DNA of 63,234 nt from Clostridia bacterium (GCA_017466455.1 JAFTUD010000007.1:1-63234), one strand, 5' to 3'; shown: positions 50,743 through 59,621, counted from the stretch's first letter. The notes: generated by a model from the letters alone, not told the origin. A program made the numbers and translations.

Positions 50743-51897
50743 CTACCGTTTTCTTCGTTTCGCCCAATTATCATGATTGGACTGATACTCCCTCGCTATT
50801 GCAAGAGCGCCGACGGGGACATCATCGGTAATTGTTGAGCCTGCGGCGATATATGCGCCCATGCCTATTGTAATCGGTGCTATCAGGTTTACGCCTGCGC
50901 CGATAAATACACTGTCCGATATTTTACACTCAGACTGCTTTTTTCCGTCATAATTTATTGTTCTTGTGCCCGAGCCTATCATTACTCTTGCGCCGATTTC
51001 GGTATGCTCTATAAGGCAATGCTCGTGAATTATGCTCGATGCGCCGACGGTGACATTTTTAATCTTTGAATAAGCCAAAAGCTTTGACCCTGTGAGCGTA
51101 TGACAGCTTCCCGACAGGTGGCAAAACGGACCGATTTCAACATTTTTCTCAACGGTTGAGGCGTAAATATAGCTACTGTCAACCACGCACTCATCACACA
51201 CGACCGAGCCCGAAATTATCGTATTCGGACCGATCAGGCAGTCCTTACCCACTGACGAGTGTCCGATTATTTGAGTATTCGGCAAAATTGTTGTACCCTC
51301 ACCGACTGTGCAGGCGGGGGAAACGATAATTCCGTCACGGGCTTGAATTTTAATGCCGAAGGCGCAAAGATAGTCAAGCATTTCCTGTCTGTATCTTTCG
51401 CTCCTTCTTGCGTATTCAATGCTATCACACGGCTCGGCGCACTCATCGGTCAAAAGCCTTACCGTATCAACAGGAGTGCCGTAATCCCTTATGTGAGCGA
51501 AAAACACCTCGGGGCTTTCAATATTCGCCTCATCGGTAAGAATTGAGCATTTGCTGACAACGGCGTAGAGGTTTTCCTCATTTCCGACCGCACCGCAGGC
51601 AAGCTCCTTTGACATTACATGGCGAATAGCTCCCTCAATGCACTCTCTTTTTGCCATAAAAGCAAGCGGATGAGTGTAAACGATAATATCATCAAGGTCG
51701 TAATCAATATCTCTTGAAACGCCCTTTAGTGTATAGGTTGACGAATTTATCACCTCATACTCAGGGTCTATTAGCCTCATAGCGTCTGCAAATTTTCTGA
51801 AGGTATGCTCAAAGTGTGGCGAAAAATACAGCTCGGCAGTGTCAAGCCCGACCGTGTCGCCCTCTCTTCGGCACATCATAATAAAGAGTTTTTTCAT
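50743..51897 (-). CDS. GlmU-like left-handed beta-helix protein with degenerate N-terminus
   Basis: 384 residues. Residues ~200-380 form a hexapeptide-repeat left-handed beta-helix whose end matches the acetyltransferase half of GlmU: NYDGKKQSECKISDSVFIGAGVNLIAPITIG, AAGSTITDDVP. In GlmU this half acetylates glucosamine-1-phosphate. The N-terminal ~195 residues lack the uridylyltransferase signature (LAAGxGTRM), so UDP-GlcNAc synthesis is unlikely in this protein alone. A sugar-amine acetyltransferase with an unknown N-terminal domain is the safest call. Its promoter is at 51944-51972. Confidence 0.82.
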   Translation of the reverse strand: MKKLFIMMCRREGDTVGLDTAELYFSPHFEHTFRKFADAMRLIDPEYEVINSSTYTLKGVSRDIDYDLDDIIVYTHPLAFMAKRECIEGAIRHVMSKELACGAVGNEENLYAVVSKCSILTDEANIESPEVFFAHIRDYGTPVDTVRLLTDECAEPCDSIEYARRSERYRQEMLDYLCAFGIKIQARDGIIVSPACTVGEGTTILPNTQIIGHSSVGKDCLIGPNTIISGSVVCDECVVDSSYIYASTVEKNVEIGPFCHLSGSCHTLTGSKLLAYSKIKNVTVGASSIIHEHCLIEHTEIGARVMIGSGTRTINYDGKKQSECKISDSVFIGAGVNLIAPITIGMGAYIAAGSTITDDVPVGALAIAREYQSNHDNWAKRRKR

Positions 51898-51943
51898 TAT
51901 TCTTCCCCTTACTTAAAAATGCGTTACATATTAACTCAGCTTA

Positions 51944-51972
51944 AGTATAGCACAAAATATCCCCTCTTTCAA
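51944..51972 (-). promoter_or_regulatory. Sigma-A promoter of the GlmU-like gene
   Basis: Minus strand TTGAAA (51967-51972), 17-base spacer, TATACT (51944-51949). Confidence 0.7.
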
Positions 51973-51993
51973 GAGCAATTTACACATTACTAC

Positions 51994-52022
51994 TTTACAA
52001 ATCTATTTTTTTATGATAAACT
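51994..52022 (+). promoter_or_regulatory. Candidate sigma-A promoter of gdpP operon
   Basis: TTTACA (51994-51999), 17-base spacer, TAAACT (52017-52022), 100 bases before gdpP. Divergent from the preceding promoter. Confidence 0.5.
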
Positions 52023-52122
52023 AACCATATATGCGCTCACACATGTACGCATAACTTTAAAATACAAGGGTCACATTTAATATATCTCGGCGCTTGGCAC
52101 ACTGAAAGGAGATTAATATAGT

Positions 52123-54129
52123 ATGTACGACAAAAACGAAGGCACCTCTTACATTAAGGTGCTGAGAAATGTCTTTTGCGTGATTTTAGGCGCAGGGGCA
52201 TGCGCTATTGGCGCTTTTTGGGCATCTAAAACACCCGAAAATATGCTTCTTATTGCCATTGTTATGGCACTGAGCTTTATTTCACTGACAATTTTCGTTG
52301 CTATCGGAGCAAGCGCGCTTGAAAAGCGCAGAAGGGTAAGCGGGCCAAAGGGTCCTGTGCTTGGCTCAATTATGTACGATGTTGTAAACTCGGCGCAGGA
52401 GCCTGCGCTAATTTGCGATGAAACAAAGAAAATAATTTGGTTTAACCGCTTTGCGCAGAGCGCATCGGGACTGAACGCATCGCTTCTTGGCAAAAATTTG
52501 AATGTGCTTATGAAGCATCCGCTACCTGAGGAGGGCGACAAGCGCGATAAGGAAATTATCGTTTCCCTCTCGGGTCAAAGCTATAAGCTTGATGTTACGA
52601 GAATCAACTCCGCGGGCAAGGTTTACTCCTTACTTCTCTTCCGTAATGTTACCGAGCTTGTCGACCTCAGACAATTTGTTGAGGACGACGAAAAAATCGT
52701 TGCTTACATCATAGTTGACAACCTTGATGAGCTTTTGCAGTTTGAGCAGGAGAATTACCGTGAGGCATCGGGCAAGATTGAAATTGAGATGCGTGAGTGG
52801 GCAAGCTCCGTAAACGGAATTTTGAAGGAGTACGAGAAGGACAAGTATCTTTTCGTGTTCAGAAATAAGGACCTTGAGCTTTTTGTTGAGAATAAATTCG
52901 ACATTCTTGACAAGGTAAGAAATATCCGTGTCGGAAACGGCTATATGCCCGTTACTATCTCTATCGGAGTCGCAAAGATTGAGGGCTCGCTCAGCGATAA
53001 GGAAAAGGCGGCGCATGCTGCGCTTGATATGGCGCTTCAGCGCGGTGGCGACCAAGCGGTGCTTAAGACCGAGGACAATACAACCTTCTTCGGCGGTAAG
53101 ACAAGCACGGTGCATAAAAAGACTAAGGTGCCTGCCCGTGTTGCGGGTACAAAGCTCGCATCTTATATGGCAAACGCCTCAAATGTTCTCATTATGGGAC
53201 ATAAGTTCCCCGACTATGACGCGTTTGGCGCAAGCGTAGGTCTTGCAAGGCTTGCTATGTTCTGCGGTGTTAAGGTCAATATCGTTACCGACCTTAAAAA
53301 CCCGAATGTAAAGAAATGTCTGAAATTCTTTGATGAATACAAGTATAAGGGCTTGTTTGTCGACTCCGCAAAGGGTCTTGACCTTGTCAAGAGCGAAACG
53401 CTACTCGTTATTGCCGATGTAAACAACCCCGATATGTTTGAATCCATTGAGATTTATAATAATGTTTACAACATAGTTGTAATTGACCACCACAGAAAAA
53501 CCACGGAGAGCGAGAAAAAGCTCCTTATTGACTACATTGACCCCGCATCGTCAAGTGCGAGTGAGCTTGTTGCCGAGATGCTTGAGCAAAGCGTTCCGCC
53601 GTCAACCCTTGAGCAGGTAGAGGCAAATATGCTCCTTGCCGGTATTTCTCTTGATACAAAGCAGTTTACGAAGGGCACGGGTCCTAAGACCTACGGCGCG
53701 GCTATGTATCTGCTTGAAAACAAGGCCTCATATGAGGCAATTCAGGACCTTTTCAAATCAAACATCTCTGATTACCGTCAGATTTCTAAGTTTGGTCAAA
53801 AGGTTGAAATGTATAAAAATAACACCGCTATTGCCGTTTCCCTTGAGGTGGGCGATAAAAACACCGACCGCGCGCTTGCGGCAAAGGTTGCGGACAGCCT
53901 GCTCTCTGTTGAGGGAGTGAGCGCATCGTTCGCTGTTATGCAAATAGAGGATGTTATTCATATCTCTGCCCGTTCAAACGGAATGGTAAATGTTCAGCTC
54001 ATTCTTGAAAGACTTAAGGGTGGCGGACGCTACGATTCCGCGGGCGCACAGCTAAAGAGCGCAACCATGCAGCAGGCAATCAGCGAGCTTCACGGTGCAA
54101 TAGACGATTATTTCAAATTGGAGGCATAA
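52123..54129 (+). CDS. gdpP: Cyclic-di-AMP phosphodiesterase GdpP
   Basis: 668 residues: two membrane helices (~12-68), PAS-like domain (~85-180), degenerate GGDEF domain (~190-310), and a DHH/DHHA1 phosphodiesterase. The DHH part shows HKFPDYDAFGAS metal ligands and the DHH motif at 455-457 (VVIDHHRK). In DHHA1 the usual GGGH reads GGGR (R636). It degrades c-di-AMP, which controls potassium and osmotic balance. First gene of gdpP-rplI-dnaB, the common Firmicutes order. Confidence 0.93.
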   Translation: MYDKNEGTSYIKVLRNVFCVILGAGACAIGAFWASKTPENMLLIAIVMALSFISLTIFVAIGASALEKRRRVSGPKGPVLGSIMYDVVNSAQEPALICDETKKIIWFNRFAQSASGLNASLLGKNLNVLMKHPLPEEGDKRDKEIIVSLSGQSYKLDVTRINSAGKVYSLLLFRNVTELVDLRQFVEDDEKIVAYIIVDNLDELLQFEQENYREASGKIEIEMREWASSVNGILKEYEKDKYLFVFRNKDLELFVENKFDILDKVRNIRVGNGYMPVTISIGVAKIEGSLSDKEKAAHAALDMALQRGGDQAVLKTEDNTTFFGGKTSTVHKKTKVPARVAGTKLASYMANASNVLIMGHKFPDYDAFGASVGLARLAMFCGVKVNIVTDLKNPNVKKCLKFFDEYKYKGLFVDSAKGLDLVKSETLLVIADVNNPDMFESIEIYNNVYNIVVIDHHRKTTESEKKLLIDYIDPASSSASELVAEMLEQSVPPSTLEQVEANMLLAGISLDTKQFTKGTGPKTYGAAMYLLENKASYEAIQDLFKSNISDYRQISKFGQKVEMYKNNTAIAVSLEVGDKNTDRALAAKVADSLLSVEGVSASFAVMQIEDVIHISARSNGMVNVQLILERLKGGGRYDSAGAQLKSATMQQAISELHGAIDDYFKLEA

Positions 54130-54135
54130 TTCTAA

Positions 54136-54582
54136 ATGAAGGTAGTATTATTACAGGATGTCAAGGGACAGGGTAAGAAAAACGACATCATCAATGTAAG
54201 CGACGGATATGCAAGAAATTTCCTTTTCCCAAGGAAGCTTGCGGTTGTAGCCGATGCTAAGGCTATTAACGATGTAAACAACAAAAAATCAAGCGAGGCG
54301 CACAAGATTGAGGTTGAAAAGGCTAACGCGAGCGCACTTGCAAGCAAAATAAACGAAACAAAGGTCGTAATCTCTGCCGAGGCAGGCAAGGACGGAAGAT
54401 TTTACGGCGCTATCACCGCTAAGGACATTGCCGAGGCTCTGAAGGCGCAGGCGGGTATTGAGATTGATAAGAGAAAGATTGAGCTTGATGCGCAAATCAA
54501 GGCGTTTGGCTCTTACTTCGTTGAAATCAAGCTCTACTCGGGTATTGTCGGTAAGCTAACCGTTCAGGTTACGGAAAAATAA
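54136..54582 (+). CDS. rplI: 50S ribosomal protein L9
   Basis: 148 residues, full length. N-terminal RNA-binding domain with [36 protein letters not shown], the long connecting helix and the C-terminal domain ([20 protein letters not shown]). Six bases after gdpP, its ribosome site lying in the gdpP end. Confidence 0.97.
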   Translation: MKVVLLQDVKGQGKKNDIINVSDGYARNFLFPRKLAVVADAKAINDVNNKKSSEAHKIEVEKANASALASKINETKVVISAEAGKDGRFYGAITAKDIAEALKAQAGIEIDKRKIELDAQIKAFGSYFVEIKLYSGIVGKLTVQVTEK

Positions 54583-54591
54583 GAGGTTACT

Positions 54592-55962
54592 ATGGACGGA
54601 TTACAAAGACGACTGCCCTTTTCGCAAGAGGCAGAGCAATCAGTGCTTGGCTCGGTGCTTATTGACCCTAACTGCTTTTCCGAGGTTGCGGAAATAGTTA
54701 GCGCCGAGGACTTTTATGTCGAACAGCATAAGATGCTTTTTGAGCTTATGCTTGATTTCAGCGTGAAAAATAAGGTAATTGACTTAGTTACCGTGCTTAA
54801 CGATAGCGTTGCCCGCGGAATTTTCTCCGATGATACAGAGGCAAGGAGCTATATCCGTGTAATTGCCGAGGTCGTGCCGAGCGCGCAAAACGCTAAGGAC
54901 TACGCCAAAATCGTGCGCGATAAGAGCATTTTAAGAAAGCTCATCAACGCAAGCGAGGACATTCAAAAGGCGGCATTTACCGAGGGCGAGGATGTACGAA
55001 TGGTCGTTGACCTTGCCGAAAGAAAGATTTTTAATATTGCGGGAAATTCGGAAAAGCACGATTTCACGCACATTCGTGATGTAATTTTCCAAACCTATGA
55101 GCGTCTTGATGTGCTTAAGGACGGACCTACCGAGGACGCCGTCGGCATCAAAACGGGCTTTTCCGACCTTGATGAAAAGCTTGTCGGTCTTGGTAAGGGA
55201 AATATGATTATTGTCGGCGCGCGCCCAGGTGTTGGTAAGACTTCGTTTGCGCTGAACCTCGGGACAAGCATTGCAAAGCGCACGAAAAAGGCGGTTTGTA
55301 TCTTCTCTCTTGAAATGTCAAATGAGGAGCTTGTTTCCCGTATCCTTTCAAGTGAGGCTATGATTGATTCAAAGTCGCTCAGAAAGGGAGAGCTTACAAA
55401 CGAGGAGTGGGAAAAGCTCGCGCTTAGTGGCTCATTGCTCTCCGAGCATGAAATTTACATAGATGATACAACGAGCATTTCAACAACCTCTATGAAGGCA
55501 AAGCTTCGCAGAATTAAAAATCTCGGTCTTGTTATCGTTGACTATCTCCAGCTTATGCAGTCGGAGAGCCGTGGCGAGCAAAGCCGTGTAAATCAAATCG
55601 GCGACATTTCCCGTGCGCTTAAGGTTATGGCAAAGGAGCTTGGAGTGCCTGTAATCGTGCTTTCACAGCTCTCGCGTACCGCTGAAAAGGACGGCTCGGG
55701 AAAATCCTCAACCTCACGCACGCCAATGCTTAGCGACCTTCGTGACTCGGGCTCTATCGAGCAGGATGCCGATATGGTTATCTTCCTTAGCCGTGACTAC
55801 TACGGCACTGACCCCGAGAGGGCGAACCTTGTTGATGTTATCGTGGCGAAAAACCGTCACGGCGCGACAGGTAAGGTAACTATGGGCTGGCTCGCAAAGT
55901 ATACAAAGTTCTCAACACTTGATAAAGAGGTTGCTCAAAAATTCGGAGTAAATAACGACTAA
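54592..55962 (+). CDS. dnaB: Replicative DNA helicase DnaB
   Basis: 456 residues. N-terminal collar domain (LPFSQEAEQSVLGSVLIDPNCF), RecA-like motor with Walker A GARPGVGKTSFALN, Walker B GLVIVDYLQLMQ, and DLRDSGSIEQDADMV plus VAKNRHGATG as arginine-finger region. The hexamer unwinds DNA at the replication fork. Called dnaC in Bacillus. Nine bases after rplI. A GCCGAGagcCTCGGC hairpin follows its stop. Confidence 0.97.
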   Translation: MDGLQRRLPFSQEAEQSVLGSVLIDPNCFSEVAEIVSAEDFYVEQHKMLFELMLDFSVKNKVIDLVTVLNDSVARGIFSDDTEARSYIRVIAEVVPSAQNAKDYAKIVRDKSILRKLINASEDIQKAAFTEGEDVRMVVDLAERKIFNIAGNSEKHDFTHIRDVIFQTYERLDVLKDGPTEDAVGIKTGFSDLDEKLVGLGKGNMIIVGARPGVGKTSFALNLGTSIAKRTKKAVCIFSLEMSNEELVSRILSSEAMIDSKSLRKGELTNEEWEKLALSGSLLSEHEIYIDDTTSISTTSMKAKLRRIKNLGLVIVDYLQLMQSESRGEQSRVNQIGDISRALKVMAKELGVPVIVLSQLSRTAEKDGSGKSSTSRTPMLSDLRDSGSIEQDADMVIFLSRDYYGTDPERANLVDVIVAKNRHGATGKVTMGWLAKYTKFSTLDKEVAQKFGVNND

Positions 55963-56060
55963 GCCGAGAGCCTCGGCGGGCAAGCTCCGACTTCGTTTGG
56001 TATGAATTGTTTCCATTCACTACGAAGCAATATTCTTAATGCTCCATTCCGTCACGCGGA
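55963..56060. repeat. Hairpin and TTTGGTATGAATTG module after dnaB
   Basis: GCCGAG/CTCGGC hairpin immediately after the stop, then a CCGACTTCGTTTGGTATGAA module and a CATTCCG..CGGAATG hairpin (56045-56065). Confidence 0.7.
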
Positions 56061-56092
56061 ATGAGGAATTAAAATAATCAAAATTTAGGAGG

Positions 56093-56410
56093 TTTGACGG
56101 TTTAGAAACAAGTTAGACAAGGCTTCCTGCGAACCCCAGCGCAAATCACGGGCGCAGGCGCACTTTGCGTGCGTCAAGGTCGTGAACGAGGAGCAACATC
56201 GGGGTCCTCAAGGCGAACTTGAGAGCCTTGGGGTTCTCGAGCGCAGTATAACGCCGTTAATCAGCCATCAAAAACAAAATCCAAGAGGTTTGATGGCTTA
56301 GAAGCGAGTTAGACAAGGCGGACTGGAAGCCACGGGCGCAGGCTATCTTACGATAGTCAAGGTCGTGGGTGAAGCCCAACACAGTATAACGAAGCTTATC
56401 AGTCATCAAA
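56093..56410. repeat. Family A palindromic elements A7 and A8 in tandem
   Basis: A7 (56093-56273): TTTGACGG / CCATCAAA outer arms, AGTTAGACAAGGC, stem CACG / CGTG with inner GCAC / GTGC, plus an added palindrome (AGGCGAACTTGAGAGCCT region). A8 (56288-56410): TTTGATGGCT / AGTCATCAAA, stem CCACG / CGTGG with inner TATC / GATA, GAAGCCCAACACAGTATAACG. A8 ends at the ribosome site of the DUF5058 gene. Confidence 0.8.
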
Positions 56411-56427
56411 AATTAGGAGGTTTTTCC

Positions 56428-57240
56428 GTGACATTTAATATAAACCACCCCATTATATTCGTGCTTGTAGGCGTGATAATCGCATGCGTGCTTGCACAGT
56501 CGTTCTATTTCCTCATTCGTGCTTACAGGCGCGCGACGGAAAAGGGAATGGACAAAAAAGTCCTTAAAAAGACTATTATTTCCTCGGCTATTTTCACTAT
56601 TGCGCCCGCTATTTCAATCTTAGTCGGCGTTATCTCGCTTTCAAAGTCGCTCGGTGTTGCGCTTCCGTGGCTACGCCTTTCGGTTATCGGCTCTCTTTCC
56701 TATGAAATGATTGCCGCGCGTAATGCGCTTGCGGGCTTTGGCGAAAACCTTAATACCGTTATTACCGATGCAAGCGTTTTTGTAACCGTTGCGTGGGTTA
56801 TGACTATCGGTATTATGCTCGGTCTTGTGCTTACTCCCGTGCTTACCAAAAAGGTACAAAACGGAATGATTAAGCTCGAAAAGAGCGATGCCAAGTGGCG
56901 TGAAATATTTAACAATGCTATGTTCCTTGGAATGATTTCCGCATTCCTCGGATTCGTATTCTGCGATGTTTCCCGTCTGTGGCTTAGCGAAAACGGAATT
57001 TTCACCGCTATGGAAAAGAATGACCTTGGCGAAACAGTAGCCGTGCAGTACACCTCAACCTCAGGTCTTGTTCCCGTTTTTGTAATGGTTGTCAGTGCGC
57101 TCGTTATGGTGCTTTGCGGTGTGCTTATGAAGAAGCTCAAGTGGAAGTGGCTGAACGACTATGCGCTTCCTATCTCTATGGTGCTTGGAATGGCAAGCGC
57201 TATTCCGCTTACTAACTGGCTCGGAGGTGTTGTGGCATGA
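56428..57240 (+). CDS. DUF5058 family membrane protein
   Basis: 270 residues from the GTG at 56428, chosen because AGGAGG lies seven bases upstream and the product then starts with the first membrane segment (NINHPIIFVLVGVIIACVLA); a longer frame to the left lies inside repeat A8. About seven membrane helices, with a conserved-looking cytoplasmic loop (KKTIISSAIFTIAPAISILVG). DUF5058 has no known function. It overlaps the next membrane gene by four bases and the M20 peptidase follows, suggesting a transport role for small peptides or acylated amino acids. Confidence 0.83.
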   Translation: MTFNINHPIIFVLVGVIIACVLAQSFYFLIRAYRRATEKGMDKKVLKKTIISSAIFTIAPAISILVGVISLSKSLGVALPWLRLSVIGSLSYEMIAARNALAGFGENLNTVITDASVFVTVAWVMTIGIMLGLVLTPVLTKKVQNGMIKLEKSDAKWREIFNNAMFLGMISAFLGFVFCDVSRLWLSENGIFTAMEKNDLGETVAVQYTSTSGLVPVFVMVVSALVMVLCGVLMKKLKWKWLNDYALPISMVLGMASAIPLTNWLGGVVA

Positions 57241-57911
57241 TGAAGGAAAAGAAACAGCTTACTTATCTTGAAAGCGTGCATAGAGATGGAAGAATTTGGG
57301 GCTTTACGCTTCTTGCTCTTATCTTCCTGTTCCCTCTTTTGCTTTGCATAATCTTTAATGCCGTTCCCGATTGGAGCGCGCTCGGTGCAGGCTTGATTGC
57401 TACTGTGCCTATGTATTGGGCAGTCGGTCTTATTGAGGTATTTACATATGTTCCTATGCTCGGCGCAGGCGGAACTTACCTCTCGTTTGTAACAGGTAAC
57501 ATTTCCAACCTTAAGCTCCCTGTTGCGCTTGATGCTATGGAAAAGGCTGATGTTAAGGCAAACTCCGAGGAGGGCGAGATTATCTCCACTATTTCTATTG
57601 CGACATCAAGCATCGTTACAACGCTCATCGTGATTTTAGGCGTTATTATGATTGTTCCGCTTACTCCGCTACTCTCAAATCCCGTGCTTGACCCTGCATT
57701 TACTCAAATGCTCCCTGCACTCTTTGGCGGACTCGGCGTTGTATTCGTATCTAAGAATGTGAAGCTTGCAATCGCGCCTATCATTCTTATGCTTATCCTG
57801 TTTATCTTCGTTCCTGCGCTCAATTCGGGCACTGTCGGAATTATGGTTCCTGTCGGTGTTATCTTCACTATCATCGTCGCAAGAATTATGTATAAAAAAG
57901 GACTTCTCTAA
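57237..57911 (+). CDS. Membrane protein, partner of DUF5058
   Basis: 224 residues, about six membrane helices and a soluble loop in the middle (DAMEKADVKANSEEGEIISTISIATSS). Not recognised by name; the overlap ATGATG with the DUF5058 gene argues for a two-subunit membrane complex. AGGTG ribosome site in the upstream gene's end. Its last codons plus the stop form a hairpin arm with the following bases (57904-57930). Confidence 0.7.
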   Translation: MMKEKKQLTYLESVHRDGRIWGFTLLALIFLFPLLLCIIFNAVPDWSALGAGLIATVPMYWAVGLIEVFTYVPMLGAGGTYLSFVTGNISNLKLPVALDAMEKADVKANSEEGEIISTISIATSSIVTTLIVILGVIMIVPLTPLLSNPVLDPAFTQMLPALFGGLGVVFVSKNVKLAIAPIILMLILFIFVPALNSGTVGIMVPVGVIFTIIVARIMYKKGLL

Positions 57912-58115
57912 TCGGCAGGCGATTAGAGAAATGCGGAATGCGGAGTTCGGAGTTCGGAATGGTGCTGTCGCAAATTCGGAGTGCGGAATTCGCAGTTCGC
58001 AATGATATGTGCGTAGCACAATTCATGCTCCAACGGAGCAATTCACGACGGCTTGCCGTCAATTCATGCGATTTATCGCAATTCATGTCACGAAGTGACT
58101 AATGCTTATTCAAGG
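57904..58115. repeat. Gene-end hairpin, CCGAA string and AATTCAT hairpin array
   Basis: TTCTCTAATC (57904-57913) / GATTAGAGAA (57921-57930) begins in the preceding CDS. Then GCGGAATGCGGAGTTCGGAG strings, and from 58005 hairpins GTGCgtaGCAC, GCTCCaacGGAGC, GACGGcttGCCGTC, GCGATttATCGC and GTCACgaaGTGAC separated by AATTCAT. Confidence 0.8.
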
Positions 58116-58123
58116 AATTTATT

Positions 58124-59614
58124 ATGGAATACTTTTTATATTCGCTTCTTGCTCTTGTAGCTATATTTTTCATAGTTATTATAGCTCGCACGCTTGCGTT
58201 CAAGCCGAAAAAGTCCGTTTTACCGACACAGAGTGACACGGATTTTGATGCGGACAGGGCAAGCGAGTGCCTAAGAGAGCTTGTAAAATTCAAAACTATA
58301 TCCTACCGTGACCCGTCGCTCGAGGACGAGGCGGAGTTTGAGGGGCTAATAAACGCTCTCCCCTCGCTTTATCCACATGTGTTTGAAAAATGCACATTTA
58401 CACGACTTGAAAACCGCGCATTACTCTTTAAGTGGAGTTGTGAATTCGATAACGCCTCCGGGGGCGTCCCCGGTCCGAATTCCGCATTTGAAAACAATCG
58501 CGAAGCTGTCGTTCTCATGGCTCACTACGATGTTGTGCCTGTAAGCGAGAGCGACTGGGAAAAGCCACCGTTTGACGGAATTATTGAAAACGGCGAGCTT
58601 TGGGGTCGTGGAACGCTTGACACAAAGGTGACAATGAACGCCTCGCTCTTTGCCGTTGACACGCTTATTGCAAGGGGCTACACACCGAAAAGGGATATTT
58701 ACCTTGCCTATTCGGGCAATGAGGAAATAAACGGCGAGGGTGCGCCCACTGTAATCAAATACTTTGAGGAAAACGGAATAAAAATCGGTCTTGTCCTTGA
58801 TGAGGGCGGTGCTGTATGCGAAAATGTGTTCCCTGGGGTTAAGGCGCCCTGCGGTATGATAGGAATTGCCGAAAAGGGAATGCTTGACCTTGAATACAAG
58901 ATAAAGTCAAACGGCGGACACGCCTCATCGCCTAAGCCACGCTCTACTGTCGGCTACCTTGCCGATGCGTGCCACGAGGTTGAAACGCATCCGTTCAAGA
59001 TGAAAATGTCCGACCCTGTATCAAGAATGTTTAACACGCTCGGCAGGCACTCCACCTTCCTTTACAGAATGATTTTCTCTAACTGGTGGGCATTTGGCTG
59101 GGTTGTAAATCTCCTTGGCAAGAAAAGCGGTGGCGAGCTTAATGCTCTTATCCGCACAACGGTTGCGTTTACTCAGATGAAGGGGTCAAGTGCCTCAAAT
59201 GTTATGCCACCCGAGGCAAGCATGGTGTCAAACATACGCCTAAATCCTAACGACACGGTTGAGGGTGCGGTTGAACAAATCAGAAAAACAGTTAAAAACG
59301 ACAGTATTGAGCTAAATGTGCTACACGGGGTAAATCCAAGCAGAATTTCACGCGTTGACTGTGATGAATATCGCGCGGTTGAAAATGCGGTTGCCTCTAC
59401 CTGGAAGGGCGCGATTGTAACGCCTTACCTTATGGTACAATGCTCCGACTCTCGCCACTACGGAAGAATAAGCGATAAAGTTTACCGCTTCTCCGCTATG
59501 GATATGACTCTTGCCGAAAGGCGCAGTGTTCACGGAAATAATGAAAAAATCCGCCTTTCCTCTATTGCGAAATCGTGCGAATTTTATCTGAACCTCATTC
59601 AAAACATCAAATAA
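58124..59614 (+). CDS. M20 family metallopeptidase with repeat-derived insertion
   Basis: 496 residues. One N-terminal membrane helix (LYSLLALVAIFFIVIIA), then an M20 peptidase of the CPG2/PM20D1 type: AHYDVVP (H134, D136), GRGTLDTK, SGNEEINGEG and a C-terminal SVHGNNE histidine. Binuclear zinc dipeptidase or N-acyl amino-acid hydrolase; substrate unknown. Residues ~108-123 (FDNASGGVPGPNSAF) are encoded by DNA that matches an intergenic repeat: CCGGGGGCGTCCCCGGTCCG at ~58458, as at 360-380. The usual family loop here is shorter. Located after the DUF5058 pair and likely works with it. Confidence 0.9.
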   Translation: MEYFLYSLLALVAIFFIVIIARTLAFKPKKSVLPTQSDTDFDADRASECLRELVKFKTISYRDPSLEDEAEFEGLINALPSLYPHVFEKCTFTRLENRALLFKWSCEFDNASGGVPGPNSAFENNREAVVLMAHYDVVPVSESDWEKPPFDGIIENGELWGRGTLDTKVTMNASLFAVDTLIARGYTPKRDIYLAYSGNEEINGEGAPTVIKYFEENGIKIGLVLDEGGAVCENVFPGVKAPCGMIGIAEKGMLDLEYKIKSNGGHASSPKPRSTVGYLADACHEVETHPFKMKMSDPVSRMFNTLGRHSTFLYRMIFSNWWAFGWVVNLLGKKSGGELNALIRTTVAFTQMKGSSASNVMPPEASMVSNIRLNPNDTVEGAVEQIRKTVKNDSIELNVLHGVNPSRISRVDCDEYRAVENAVASTWKGAIVTPYLMVQCSDSRHYGRISDKVYRFSAMDMTLAERRSVHGNNEKIRLSSIAKSCEFYLNLIQNIK

Positions 59615-59621
59615 TAGACTT

